64,000 nucleotides of DNA from Vescimonas coprocola (GTDB taxonomy: Bacteria; Bacillota; Clostridia; Oscillospirales; Oscillospiraceae). This document shows positions 51,173 to 59,454 of this stretch, piece after piece (within the stretch, counting starts at the first letter, position 1; each line of letters starts with the position of its first letter). The stretch covers positions 186,001-250,000 of the forward strand of contig NZ_AP023418.1 in NCBI RefSeq assembly GCF_018408575.1, given 5' to 3'. A program made the translations under genes and the position numbers. The notes under the pieces were generated by a model. The model saw nothing but the letters and a program-made list of their open reading frames with translations, was not told the DNA's origin and made no database searches.

Positions 51173-52108
51173 TCAACCCTTATCGGCGGACAGTGCCTTG
51201 TCGATCTGGGCTTGCAGTGCCTCCGCCTGCTTCGTTTCCGTAATAGCACCCACGATGGGGTCGCCCACGATATTGCCGTTGCGGTCGACCACATAGGTGG
51301 TGGGATAAGCAAAGATGTTGGCAGTAAACTTTCCCGCCTCACCATCTGAGTCAAAATACACATTCTGATAGGTGACGCCCTTCTTGGCCAGCACATCCTT
51401 CGCCTCAGAAATCGCAGCCTCGTCGCCGCCCAGCGTGAAGGTGTTGACACCGATGAGTGCGCCGCCCTTCTCTGCGAGTTCCTTATTCAGCGCATCCAGC
51501 TCGGCAAGCTCTCCCGCGCAGGGATTGCAGGTGGTGAACCAGAAGTTCACCACGGTGACGGCGTTCTTGGAGAACAGGTCATCGCTCTTGACGGTGTTGC
51601 CGTTGAGGTCCTTGCCCTCGAAAGCGGGGAACTTCTGCGTCTTGTCGCTGTCGCCGGGTGTCGTGGGGCTGTCGGCAGGGATGCTGTCACCGTTGCCCGG
51701 GGCCTTGGGAGCCGCATCGGGGAACTTGGCCTCAATGGCGGCCAGGGTGCGCTCGATCTCCCGGATCTTCTCGCCGCCCTGGCGCAGGAGCTTCAGCTCG
51801 TCGGCGGTAAACTTGTCCTTGGCGGATTCAATGGTGTCCAGCAGGAAATCACCGTAGTTCTTGCCGTCCTCCTGCGTGGTCATGCCCTTGTCGGCGGACA
51901 GGAACACCTTCTCCCAAAGGGACTGGTTTTCCATCAGAATGGCATTCTCCTGATCCATCAGGTCCTTGTACATAGCGGCCGCCTCCTGGGCGTTCTTGGG
52001 CTCGCCGTCGGGTTTTGTCATGTCGTCGCTGCCCTGTTTGCCGCAGGCGGCCAGGGACAGCACCAGCAGTGCTGCCAGCAGCAGTGTGATGATTTTCTTT
52101 ACGTTCAT
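51173..52108 (-). CDS. TlpA-like thioredoxin lipoprotein
   Basis: A 311-residue extracytoplasmic lipoprotein with lipobox SLAACG. Residues 35-150 form a charged helical spacer; a Pro/Asp/Thr linker (PADSPTTPGDSD) leads to a TlpA/ResA-type thioredoxin fold (about 160-311) with active site VVNFWFTTCNPCAGELAELD (CxxC) and cis-Pro in FAYPTTYVVD. It probably transfers electrons to extracytoplasmic disulfides or hydroperoxides. The 4Fe-4S membrane gene upstream overlaps it by 4 bases and may supply electrons. Confidence 0.9.
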   Translation of the reverse strand: MNVKKIITLLLAALLVLSLAACGKQGSDDMTKPDGEPKNAQEAAAMYKDLMDQENAILMENQSLWEKVFLSADKGMTTQEDGKNYGDFLLDTIESAKDKFTADELKLLRQGGEKIREIERTLAAIEAKFPDAAPKAPGNGDSIPADSPTTPGDSDKTQKFPAFEGKDLNGNTVKSDDLFSKNAVTVVNFWFTTCNPCAGELAELDALNKELAEKGGALIGVNTFTLGGDEAAISEAKDVLAKKGVTYQNVYFDSDGEAGKFTANIFAYPTTYVVDRNGNIVGDPIVGAITETKQAEALQAQIDKALSADKG

Positions 52109-53034
52109 TTTGTTTCCTCCGTTTTTAATTTATCTGCAGGTTTTACAGGTTCTTTTTTGCCGTCTCCAAAGCCGTAGCGGAAGCTGACGGCGTTGGTGGG
52201 ACAGGCGCGGATGCACATCCCACAGCGGATGCACTCGGTATGGTTGGGCGTTTTTGTCACGTCCACATCCATTTTGCAGGCCTTGGCGCATTTCCCGCAG
52301 GAGACGCATTTGTTCCTATCCACCTTCATCTGGAAGAGGGACACCCGGTTGAACAGTGCGTAAAACGCTCCCAGCGGACAGAGCCACTTGCAGAAGGGAC
52401 GGTAGAACAGTACGCTCAGCACGATCACCGACAGCAGGATGCTGAATTTCCATGTAAACAGCTTGCCCAGCGCCGACCGGATGCCGGAATTGGCAAGGGA
52501 CAGCGGGATGGCTCCCTCCAGCACGCCTTGGGGGCAGAGGTATTTGCAGAAGAACGGGTCTCCCATGCCAACATCGTTCACCAGAAGCGCCGGCAGCAGG
52601 AAAACCATCACCAGCAGGACGGCATACTTGAGATAGGTCAGGGGCTTCAGCTTCTTCGTGGAGAGCTTTTTCGTGGGAATTTTATGCAGCAGTTCCTGAA
52701 ACCACCCGAAGGGACACAGAAAACCGCAGATAAAGCGTCCCAGCAGGACTCCCAGCAAAATGAGAAAGCCTGTGATATAATAGGAAAAGCTGAACTTGGA
52801 AGAACCCACTACCGCCTGAAACGCCCCGATAGGACAAGCACCGGAGGCTGCCGGGCAGGAGTAGCAATTCAGCCCGGGTACACATACGGTTTTCCCTGCG
52901 CCTTGATACAGTTTGCCCTTGAGAAAGTTCGGCAGACGCAGGTTGGTCAATAAAGCTGCCCCCGCCTGTATCCAGCCACGGAAGCGGGACAGTACCTGAG
53001 ATACGCCGCGTTTTTTCTTACCCAATGCCCACAC
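52105..53034 (-). CDS. Membrane polyferredoxin (NapH/CcpM-like 4Fe-4S protein)
   Basis: A 309-residue membrane protein. Cys motifs run along it: NCYSCPAASGACPIGA, RFICGFLCPFGW, FFCKYLCPQG and FCKWLCPLGAFY near helix ends, then two ferredoxin motifs CVSCGKCAKACKMDV and CIRCGMCIRACPTNA. It should carry electrons from the cytoplasm across the membrane. The frame starts with GTG inside the preceding small gene; a TTG three codons later is also possible. It sits between a CD1871A-type peptide gene and the TlpA-like gene. Confidence 0.9.
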   Translation of the reverse strand: MWALGKKKRGVSQVLSRFRGWIQAGAALLTNLRLPNFLKGKLYQGAGKTVCVPGLNCYSCPAASGACPIGAFQAVVGSSKFSFSYYITGFLILLGVLLGRFICGFLCPFGWFQELLHKIPTKKLSTKKLKPLTYLKYAVLLVMVFLLPALLVNDVGMGDPFFCKYLCPQGVLEGAIPLSLANSGIRSALGKLFTWKFSILLSVIVLSVLFYRPFCKWLCPLGAFYALFNRVSLFQMKVDRNKCVSCGKCAKACKMDVDVTKTPNHTECIRCGMCIRACPTNAVSFRYGFGDGKKEPVKPADKLKTEETK

Positions 53035-53164
53035 ACTCCAGACATAATTTGATCGCTTTGCTCAGTACCGTCGCCGCCTCGCCCCGCCAGACACCGAAGC
53101 ACAGCATGGCGATACCCACAACCAGCAACATGGCCTGCGCCACCGCCTTTTTTACATGGCTCAA
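53018..53164 (-). CDS. CD1871A-family CxxC-type small membrane protein
   Basis: A 48-residue peptide beginning at a TTG with AAGGGGTG upstream: the sequence has one membrane helix (AQAMLLVVGIAMLCFGVW) followed by RGEAATVLSKAIKLCLECVG and IG at the end. The RGE...KAIxxCLECIGIG pattern with its CLEC motif marks this family, usually found beside 4Fe-4S membrane proteins and TlpA-like proteins, as here. It overlaps the polyferredoxin gene by 17 bases. It probably supports the redox relay; mechanism unknown. Confidence 0.8.
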   Translation of the reverse strand: MSHVKKAVAQAMLLVVGIAMLCFGVWRGEAATVLSKAIKLCLECVGIG

Positions 53165-53210
53165 ATTTATCACCCCTTCACTTTTTCTGCCGTCATCATA
53201 GCACAGGGGA

Positions 53211-53272
53211 GTTAAAGTCCCTGTTAAGAAGAAAAATTTAACACAAACCTTATCTGTTTTTGCTATAATTAA
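53211..53272. promoter_or_regulatory. Divergent control region of the redox cluster
   Basis: The gap between the small CxxC gene and the response regulator gene is AT-rich. It contains GTTAA direct repeats 12 bases apart (53211-53215 and 53223-53227), a spacing used by OmpR-family regulators, and a TATAAT (53263-53268) oriented toward the response regulator. The regulator may bind here and control both directions. No clear -35 box was found. Confidence 0.45.
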
Positions 53273-53312
53273 GAACAATGTGAACATGAAGAAATGTAAA
53301 AGGAGGGCTCTC

Positions 53313-53990
53313 ATGCACCTTTTGGTTATTGAAGACGAACGCGCCTTGTGCGAAACCATCGTCCGCAGCCTGCGGCGGCTGGCCTACAGCGTGGACTACT
53401 GCTACGACGGGGAGAAGGCTCTGGAGCTTTTGGGCGTGGAGCGCTACGATCTGGTACTTCTTGATCTGAATCTGCCGAAAAAGGACGGCATGACGGTGCT
53501 GCGCACCCTGCGGCAGACCGACCGGGAGACAAAGGTGCTGATCCTCTCCGCCCGCAGCGAAGTGGAGGACAAGGTGCAGGGGCTGGATGCCGGGGCGAAC
53601 GACTATCTGGCGAAGCCCTTCCACTTAGCTGAATTGGAGGCCCGCATCCGCAGCCTGACATTGCGGCAGTTCACCCAGCAGGATGTGCTGCTAAGCTGCG
53701 GAGGCCTGACCTTTGACACCCGCTCCCGTACTGCCACCGTCAACGGGCAGACACTGACGCTCACTCGGAAGGAAACGGGGATCCTGGAATACCTGATGGT
53801 GCATCAAGGAAGGCCGGTAAGTCAGGAGGAGCTGATGGATCACGTTTGGGACAATAGCGTGGACAGCTTCAGCAACTCCATTCGCGTCCACATCTCCGCC
53901 CTGCGCAAAAAGCTCCGCACCGTGCTGGGCTATGACCCCATCCGCAACCGCATCGGCGAGGGCTATCTGATGGGAGGCGAGGAGGCATGA
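53313..53990 (+). CDS. OmpR-family response regulator of the redox cluster
   Basis: A 225-residue regulator: receiver with EDER acidic pair, phosphoacceptor Asp in LVLLDLNLPKKDG, switch Lys in NDYLAKPFHLAELEA; winged helix with LTLTRKETGILEYLMVHQGR and FSNSIRVHISALRKKLR. AAGGAGG lies 6 bases before the chosen ATG; a frame 33 bases longer is less likely. The kinase gene overlaps its stop by 4 bases, and the TlpA/4Fe-4S genes are divergent, so those are its likely targets. Confidence 0.94.
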   Translation: MHLLVIEDERALCETIVRSLRRLAYSVDYCYDGEKALELLGVERYDLVLLDLNLPKKDGMTVLRTLRQTDRETKVLILSARSEVEDKVQGLDAGANDYLAKPFHLAELEARIRSLTLRQFTQQDVLLSCGGLTFDTRSRTATVNGQTLTLTRKETGILEYLMVHQGRPVSQEELMDHVWDNSVDSFSNSIRVHISALRKKLRTVLGYDPIRNRIGEGYLMGGEEA

Positions 53991-55156
53991 AGCGGCTTTC
54001 CCTGCAGTGGCGCATCACGCTGATGTCCGTCCTGCTCATCGGCATCACCTGCGTGACCATGAATTTGCTGCTGTGTTCCTCCGGTGTGTACTATATGGAC
54101 ACCATTGCGGACAGTTTACAAGGCGGCGGCACGGCGATCCTGAATGATGGCGGAGCGGAGAGCTTTGACCCGCAGCTCATAGCGCCCAACGAGGAGTTGA
54201 CCATCGTCGTCAATGGGGCGCAGGGGCGCTTCCGCACCACCAACTGGTACATCACAGCGGCGGTAACGCTGCTCAGCGGCATCCTCGCCTATTTTGTCAG
54301 CGGACGCGCCCTCAAGCCCCTTCGCAGCTTTGCCTCGCAGGTGGAGCAGGTGCAGCTGAACAATCTTGCCGATATGAGGATCGATGAAGATGCTATTTCG
54401 GAGTTCCGGCAGCTGAGCCGCTCGTTCAACCAGATGCTGGAGCGGCTGAACAACGCCTTTGCCGCCCAGCGGCAGTTCACCGGCAACGCCGCCCACGAGC
54501 TGCGCACGCCGCTGGCGCTGATGCAGGCGCAGCTGGAGCTGTTTTCCGCAGAGCATCCAGATGTGCGACCGGAGACGGCGGAGTTCCTCACGCTTTTGCG
54601 TGAGCAGACGGAACGGCTGATACAGATGACCAAGACGCTGCTGGAGATGAGCAATTTGCAGCAGGTGGCGCGGAACGAGCGGATCCAGCTCGCTCCCATG
54701 ATCGAGGAGATCTTCACAGATCTTGCGCCGCTCTCAGATAAGCTGGGCGTCACGCTGACGGCGGAGGGCGACGGTATTATGACCGGCAGCGATGCACTGA
54801 TCTACCGACTGATCTTCAACCTGACGGAGAATGCCGTCAAGTACAACCGACCCGGCGGTTCGGTGTGGGTCCGCGTCACGCAGAAGACGGAAAAGCTCCT
54901 GATCTGTGTTTCCGACACCGGCTACGGCATTCCGGAGGAGTATCGGCGGAGCATCTTCCAGCCCTTCTTCCGGGTGGATAAGTCCCGCAGCCGGGAGTAC
55001 GGCGGCGTAGGGTTGGGGCTTTCGCTGGTGTGGGAGATCACCGATCTCCACGGCGGCTGCGTCCGGGTAGAGGAGAGCTCAGATAAGGGAACCACCATTG
55101 CGGTGGAGCTGCCGACAGGGACGGAAACTGAGCCCTCCGGTGCGGATATATCATAA
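53987..55156 (+). CDS. Sensor histidine kinase of the redox cluster
   Basis: A 389-residue kinase with a first membrane helix (MSVLLIGITCVTMNLLLCSS), a short extracytoplasmic part of about 45 residues, a second helix and a HAMP-like linker (GRALKPLRSFASQVEQVQLN). The H-box is NAAHELRTPLALMQAQLEL, the N-box NLTENAVKYN, and VSDTGYGIPE with GVGLGLSLVW completes the ATPase site. The first helix contains two Cys residues, worth noting because the partner cluster is redox-active. It is translationally coupled to the regulator. Confidence 0.93.
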   Translation: MKRLSLQWRITLMSVLLIGITCVTMNLLLCSSGVYYMDTIADSLQGGGTAILNDGGAESFDPQLIAPNEELTIVVNGAQGRFRTTNWYITAAVTLLSGILAYFVSGRALKPLRSFASQVEQVQLNNLADMRIDEDAISEFRQLSRSFNQMLERLNNAFAAQRQFTGNAAHELRTPLALMQAQLELFSAEHPDVRPETAEFLTLLREQTERLIQMTKTLLEMSNLQQVARNERIQLAPMIEEIFTDLAPLSDKLGVTLTAEGDGIMTGSDALIYRLIFNLTENAVKYNRPGGSVWVRVTQKTEKLLICVSDTGYGIPEEYRRSIFQPFFRVDKSRSREYGGVGLGLSLVWEITDLHGGCVRVEESSDKGTTIAVELPTGTETEPSGADIS

Positions 55157-55239
55157 TGATCCGTGGCTGTTTCATGGCGATCGTTTTCGACCTGCAACAT
55201 TATCGCAGCAGTTCTCGATCAGCGCCCTGCCGTGAACGA

Positions 55240-55768
55240 TCACGGGAATGGCTCTGTCGTGCCGCGCTTCTTATGGCCTATAGCTTTTCGTTCACCGACA
55301 GTTTTGCGTACAATCAATCTGCCACCTTTCTCAATATCCTCAAGGTCAAGCCCCCATATAGCAGAATCAGCATTCGCAGCGTTTACTTTTTGCTTGGTTT
55401 CTGCATAAGAAGAGATGCTTCCGAGCCGTGCCCAACACCAATTTTCCGGTATCTCAAAGGGCAGTTCATCGTCAATACAGCGCTCCACACCGTAAATACA
55501 GCTCCGGCTTTACGAGCTCACTTGAGATAAAAACATCGTCGCCTTTAAAATAGAACTGCTCTCCACCGATGTTTCCGCCACGCAGTACCCTTATCATTTT
55601 GTCCGCCTTTATAGCGAGGGTATCCTTTTTGTACGCAAGCCCAGGCATATTTGAGAAAAGGTCGCCTACCCGGCACCACTCCCATGACGAAGGTATCTCA
55701 AAAGACGCTAAATCCGCCAGCGACCGCACTTCATCGCCGATTTTCTCATAAGGAGTATTGTCAGAACT
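55240..55768 (-). pseudogene. Type I restriction specificity subunit (hsdS), scrambled fragment
   Basis: Minus-strand frames show two HsdS half-repeats joined out of frame near 55490. First comes YEKIGDEVRSLADLASFEIP with SSWEWCRVGDLFSN and onwards to VFISSELVKPELYLR; then CIDDELPFEIPENWCWARLG and IWGLDLEDIEKGGRLIVRKT. Both have the FEIPxxWxWxRxG start of a target-recognition domain. The region between and most of the second domain are missing, and no hsdM or hsdR is present. Lower GC than the flanking genes suggests foreign origin. Confidence 0.75.
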
Positions 55769-55770
55769 CG

Positions 55771-55870
55771 GCTGTTTAACGAATACCTCGGTAGTTTAAC
55801 GAATACCTCGGTAGTTTAACGAATACTCCAGCAGTTCAACGATTACCCCAGCTGTTTAACGATTACAACG
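55771..55870. repeat. Five 20-bp direct repeats
   Basis: Five head-to-tail copies: GCTGTTTAACGAATACCTCG (55771), GTAGTTTAACGAATACCTCG (55791), GTAGTTTAACGAATACTCCA (55811), GCAGTTCAACGATTACCCCA (55831) and GCTGTTTAACGATTACAACG (55851). The core GTTTAACGAwTAC is nearly invariant. A 20-bp period is close to two helical turns, so all copies face the same side of DNA, as in iteron-type protein-binding sites. They lie between the hsdS fragment and ssrA. Confidence 0.85.
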
Positions 55871-55903
55871 ACAAAAAAGCCACAAAACCCATGTAAAGCA
55901 CAA

Positions 55904-55936
55904 AACCCCGCTGCAGAATCGCTCTGCGGCGGGGTT
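55904..55936. terminator. Hairpin downstream of the repeat array
   Basis: AACCCCGC/GCGGGGTT arms (55904-55911 with 55929-55936) enclose a further GCAG/CTGC pair. T-rich sequence follows on both strands (TCGTTTATG on the +, TTGTGC on the minus), so it could terminate transcription either way. Confidence 0.55.
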
Positions 55937-55993
55937 CGTTTATGCTCAAAAACGGCAAAAGTCTTGATTTCAAGCGGTTTTCGGGCATAGAAA

Positions 55994-56030
55994 AAGTCCA
56001 CCGTAATTCTATCAAAATTACGGTGGACTT
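55994..56030 (-). terminator. ssrA terminator
   Basis: A perfect 15-bp stem (55994-56008 with 56016-56030) starts 2 bases past the tmRNA CCA end; on the minus strand TTTTTCTATG follows. This is the transcription end of ssrA. Confidence 0.85.
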
Positions 56031-56031
56031 A

Positions 56032-56379
56032 TGGTGGAGCTGAGGGGAGTCGAACCCCTGTCCGAAAGCGCTTTAACAAGACCTTCTCCGGGCGCAGGAC
56101 AGATTCAGGATTCCCGCCCCGTGCAGGCACTGCCCAGACTGCACGGCTTGGTAGAGTCATGATGCATGGGCGGGGCAACTCTTACCCGCCGCACGTCCGC
56201 CACATCAACGACGCCTTCCCCGGCCTGTGGCCTCTCCGGTTCAGACGGCTGCCCTTAGTTAGGCAGCGACAGCAATACGATTGTTGTCAGTTAATTTTTA
56301 AGTTGCCCGTTTTATGGCGGTCAGGCGCCGCCGCCCGCTTATCCAGCCTCCACACCCCCGTCGAAACCGGTGCAGCCCC
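56032..56379 (-). ncRNA. ssrA: tmRNA
   Basis: The 5' end GGGGCTGCACCGGTTTCGAC and 3' end with TTCGACTCCCC T-arm and GCTCCACCA form the tRNA-Ala-like domain; acceptor GGGGCTG pairs with CAGCTCC with one wobble. CCA is encoded. The internal tag reading frame ends GAC AAC AAT CGT ATT GCT GTC GCT GCC TAA, giving a probable tag (A)DNNRIAVAA; the resume codon GAC is inferred from the UAACU just before it. smpB lies nearby on the same strand. It rescues stalled ribosomes and marks peptides for proteolysis. Confidence 0.95.
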
Positions 56380-56454
56380 GTATCGAAGTATGGGAAAAGA
56401 CTGTATATTTCTACCGTTCCGGGTGAGGTCGCCCCCACCCGGACGGTTATTTCC

Positions 56455-56994
56455 TTAGCTGTGGAAGGGGTCCGGCAGCTTCTCCGGCTCCGGGTACTCC
56501 ACACCTTGGGTATCCACGGTGACGGACTTCATCACCTGCGGCTTCTTGGGCTTGTTGGTCAGCATATTCCGGGGCTGGGAGGCGATCTCGTCCACCACGT
56601 CCATACCGTCGATGACCATGCCGAAGGCGGCGTACTGTCCATCCAGATGGGGGGAGTCCTTGTGCATGATGAAGAACTGGCTGCCGGCAGAGTCCATATC
56701 CTGCGCACGGGCCATGCTCAGCACACCACGGGTGTGGCGCAGGTCGTTGCGGATGCCGTTGGCCTCGAACTCGCCCTTGATGCAGTAGCCGGGGCCGCCC
56801 ATGCCGGTGCCGTCGGGGCAGCCGCCCTGGATCATGAAGCCGTAGATGCAGCGGTGGAAGATCAGGCCGTTATAAAAACCGGCGTTGGCGAGGGAGATGA
56901 AATTCCGCACGCTCTGAGGAGCGATGTCGGGGTACAGCTCCGCCACGATCTTCTTGCCGTTTTCCATTTCGATGGTCACAATAGGGTTGCTCAT
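56455..56994 (-). CDS. Cyclophilin-type peptidyl-prolyl isomerase
   Basis: A 179-residue cytoplasmic cyclophilin that speeds proline isomerisation during folding. FHRCIYGFMIQGGCPDGTGM holds the catalytic Arg and FMIQGG core, GVLSMARAQDMDSAGSQFFI the Ala/Gln region, and HLDGQYAAFGMVIDGMDVVD the Trp/His-equivalent region. The internal ATG giving MSNPIVTIEM is chosen because GGAG lies 8 bases before it; the upstream ATG is only 1 base from that site. It lies between smpB and ssrA on the same strand. Confidence 0.95.
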   Translation of the reverse strand: MSNPIVTIEMENGKKIVAELYPDIAPQSVRNFISLANAGFYNGLIFHRCIYGFMIQGGCPDGTGMGGPGYCIKGEFEANGIRNDLRHTRGVLSMARAQDMDSAGSQFFIMHKDSPHLDGQYAAFGMVIDGMDVVDEIASQPRNMLTNKPKKPQVMKSVTVDTQGVEYPEPEKLPDPFHS

Positions 56995-57018
56995 ATCCAT
57001 TCTCCTTTTTATCAGGCG

Positions 57019-57483
57019 TCAGCGGTTCTTTTCCCGCATGGCACGGTCCATCTCCCGTTTGGCGTCCCGTTTGGCGATGGCGTCCCGCTTGTCGTAGTTT
57101 TTCTTACCCTTGCACAGCCCCAGCTCCACCTTTACCCGACTGTCCTTGAAATACAGGCTCAGAGGGATCAGGGCATACCCGTCCTGCTTTTGCAGATCGT
57201 GGAGCTTGCGGATCTCCCGCTTGTGCATCAGCAGCCGCTTGGGCCGATCCGGATCCTTGTTGAAGATGTTGCCCTGCTCATAGGGGGAGATGTGCATACT
57301 CAGGGCGAACAGCTCACCATCCTTGGCCACGCAGTAGGAATCCTTCAGATTCACCCGCCCGCCCCGGATGGACTTGACCTCCGTTCCGGCCAGCTCGATG
57401 CCCGCCTCATAGCGCTCCTCCACGAAGTAGTCGTGGTACGCCTTGCGGTTCTGTGCGGCGATCTTAATGCCACGCTTTTCCAT
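57019..57483 (-). CDS. smpB: SsrA-binding protein
   Basis: A 154-residue OB-fold protein that delivers tmRNA to stalled ribosomes. [38 protein letters not shown] and the basic C-tail [20 protein letters not shown] are diagnostic. AAAGGAG lies 8 bases before the chosen ATG; a frame 156 bases longer overlaps the neighbouring NUDIX promoter and is rejected. The proximity of smpB and ssrA, separated only by a cyclophilin gene, allows coordinated expression. Confidence 0.96.
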   Translation of the reverse strand: MEKRGIKIAAQNRKAYHDYFVEERYEAGIELAGTEVKSIRGGRVNLKDSYCVAKDGELFALSMHISPYEQGNIFNKDPDRPKRLLMHKREIRKLHDLQKQDGYALIPLSLYFKDSRVKVELGLCKGKKNYDKRDAIAKRDAKREMDRAMREKNR

Positions 57484-57640
57484 GGGAAGCGCTCCTTTCC
57501 TGAAGTGTGGCATATAGTATACCACGTTCCACCGCTGATTACAAGCCCGAAATATGCGCCACACTGCTGATAGAGAAGCCCTCTTGGCACACAGCCTCTG
57601 CCGTGGTATACTGCAGAAAGAATGCAAGGAGGATATCACT

Positions 57641-58174
57641 ATGAACCTGACCGAACAGCTGCTCTCCCGCCGGGAGATCTACCATGGCCGCATCATCGAC
57701 GTGCAGGTGGATACCGTGTCCCTGCCCAATGGCAATACCTCCACACGGGAGGTGGTACGCCACCCCGGCGGCGTGGGGATCTTGGCGCTGGATGACGAGG
57801 ACTGCGCCGTGCTGGTGGAGCAGTACCGCTATGTGTTTGGCCGGACGCTGCTGGAGATCCCCGCCGGAAAGCGGGAGCCCGGCGAGGACCCGCTGACTAC
57901 GGCCCGGCGGGAACTGCGGGAGGAGACCGGCGCCGAGGCCACTCGCTGGCAGCCGCTGGGGGCCGTTCTGCCTTCTCCCGGCTGCTACGGCGAGGTGCTG
58001 CACCTGTATCTGGCCCGTGACCTGACCTTTGGGGCAACGCACCCCGATGCCGACGAATTTTTGCAGGTGCGGCGCCTCCCCTTCGATACGCTGCTGGCAC
58101 GGTGCCTCTCCGGCGAGATCGAGGACGGCAAGACCGTGGCCGCCGTGCTGAAAGCGAAGCTGCTGGGACTGTAA
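57641..58174 (+). CDS. NUDIX hydrolase (ADP-ribose pyrophosphatase type)
   Basis: A 177-residue NUDIX enzyme. The Nudix box is intact: [20 protein letters not shown] followed by TGA (G-x5-E-x7-REL-x-EE-x-G pattern). The N-terminal beta-sheet part ([20 protein letters not shown]) and [17 protein letters not shown] fit ADP-ribose pyrophosphatases. AAGGAGG lies 8 bases before the chosen ATG. It probably hydrolyses ADP-ribose or related sugars to AMP and sugar phosphate. Confidence 0.92.
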   Translation: MNLTEQLLSRREIYHGRIIDVQVDTVSLPNGNTSTREVVRHPGGVGILALDDEDCAVLVEQYRYVFGRTLLEIPAGKREPGEDPLTTARRELREETGAEATRWQPLGAVLPSPGCYGEVLHLYLARDLTFGATHPDADEFLQVRRLPFDTLLARCLSGEIEDGKTVAAVLKAKLLGL

Positions 58175-58195
58175 GCACCACCGGAAAAGAACAGA

Positions 58196-58232
58196 GCAAA
58201 GACCCGGTATCGACAGGATACCGGGTCTTTGC
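58196..58232. terminator. Bidirectional terminator between NUDIX gene and cysK
   Basis: A perfect 16-bp stem (58196-58211 with 58217-58232) with GACAG loop. It stands between convergent genes. The T/A-rich ends of the stem (GCAAAGA/TCTTTGC) are typical of two-way terminators. Confidence 0.8.
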
Positions 58233-58303
58233 CCCTTGCCCTTTCGGGCAGAGAGAGGGGTAAAAAAGAGTAAAAGGAAAAAGAAGATAGCAAAGGAAGA
58301 GCC

Positions 58304-59236
58304 TCAGTCGGCAAACAGCGGTGTGGAGAGATAACGGTCGCCGGTATCCGGCAGCAGCACCACGATGGTCTTGCCCTCGCTGCTGGGCCGCTTGGCGATC
58401 TCAATGGCGGCCCACAGCGCAGCACCGGAGGAGATGCCCACCAGCACGCCTTCGCTGCGACCCATCTCCTTACCCAGCGCAAAGGCATCATCGTTCTCCA
58501 CAGGGATGATCTCGTCATAGACCCTGGTATCCAGCACCTGCGGCACGAAGCCTGCGCCGATGCCCTGGATCTTGTGGGCGCCGGCCACGCCAGTGGAGAG
58601 AACGGCGGAGCTCTTGGGCTCCACGGCTACCACCTTCACCTCCGGGTTCCGGGACTTCAGATACTGCCCCACACCGGTGATGGTGCCGCCGGTGCCGACA
58701 CCGGCCACGAAGTAGTCCACCTTGCCGTCGGTATCCTCATAGATCTCCGGGCCGGTGGTCTCGAAGTGCGCCTTGGGATTGGCGGCATTGACAAATTGAC
58801 CGGGGACAAAGCCGCCGGGGATCTCACGGGCCAGCTCCTCCGCCTTGGCAATGGCGCCGCTCATGCCCTTGGAGCCCTCCGTCAGCACCAGCTCGGCGCC
58901 GTAGGCCCTCATCAGCTGGCGGCGCTCCACGCTCATGGTCTCCGGCATGACGATGATGACCCGATAGCCACGGGCGGCGGCCACGGAGGCCAGACCGATG
59001 CCGGTATTACCGGAAGTAGGCTCGATGATAACGCTGCCGGGCTTCAGCAGGCCCTTCGCCTCTGCGTCATCGATCATGGCACGGGCGATACGATCCTTCA
59101 CGGAGCCGGCGGGGTTGAGATACTCCAGCTTGCCCAGCAGCCGGGCCTTCAGACCGTACTTCTTCTCCAGATGGGTCAGCTCCAGCAGGGGAGTGTGGCC
59201 GATGAGCTGATCGGCAGAGGGATAAATGCGGGACAT
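58304..59236 (-). CDS. cysK: Cysteine synthase (O-acetylserine sulfhydrylase)
   Basis: A 310-residue PLP enzyme that makes cysteine from O-acetylserine and sulfide. The Schiff-base Lys lies in [16 protein letters not shown], the carboxylate-binding loop is [14 protein letters not shown], and [19 protein letters not shown] binds the PLP phosphate. Length is standard. It has its own promoter with an operator-like palindrome, suggesting control by a CymR-type Rrf2 regulator; that protein is not in the window. Confidence 0.96.
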   Translation of the reverse strand: MSRIYPSADQLIGHTPLLELTHLEKKYGLKARLLGKLEYLNPAGSVKDRIARAMIDDAEAKGLLKPGSVIIEPTSGNTGIGLASVAAARGYRVIIVMPETMSVERRQLMRAYGAELVLTEGSKGMSGAIAKAEELAREIPGGFVPGQFVNAANPKAHFETTGPEIYEDTDGKVDYFVAGVGTGGTITGVGQYLKSRNPEVKVVAVEPKSSAVLSTGVAGAHKIQGIGAGFVPQVLDTRVYDEIIPVENDDAFALGKEMGRSEGVLVGISSGAALWAAIEIAKRPSSEGKTIVVLLPDTGDRYLSTPLFAD

Positions 59237-59285
59237 AACAGCGCTTCCTTTCCATGCGGCAAGGGCCGATGATCGTTTTTAATAA

Positions 59286-59340
59286 TACTACTAATTCGGT
59301 AGGTTGGTAGTACTATACCACCGGCGGAAGAAGATGTCAA
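59286..59340 (-). promoter_or_regulatory. cysK promoter with operator-like palindrome
   Basis: On the minus strand TTGACA (59335-59340) and TATAGT (59312-59317) are 17 bases apart. TACTAC-N15-GTAGTA (59286-59291 with 59307-59312), with CCTACCGAATTAGTAG inside, covers the transcription start. The sequence resembles Rrf2-family (CymR/IscR) sites in general form. Repression by such a regulator when cysteine is abundant is the simplest reading. Confidence 0.6.
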
Positions 59341-59454
59341 GGGACTCCGGAAAAAATATTTGCTTCCGGCGCTGCTGTTTTCAAAATATGCAAGATTTCT
59401 CCCACCACAGTGTGTATAATCATAGAAAAACCAACAACAAAAGGAGCGAATACC

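Noticed and set aside
55771-55870. CRISPR or coding repeat
   Set aside because: The 20-bp units are directly joined without spacers, and 20 is not a multiple of three, so neither a CRISPR array nor an in-frame peptide repeat fits.
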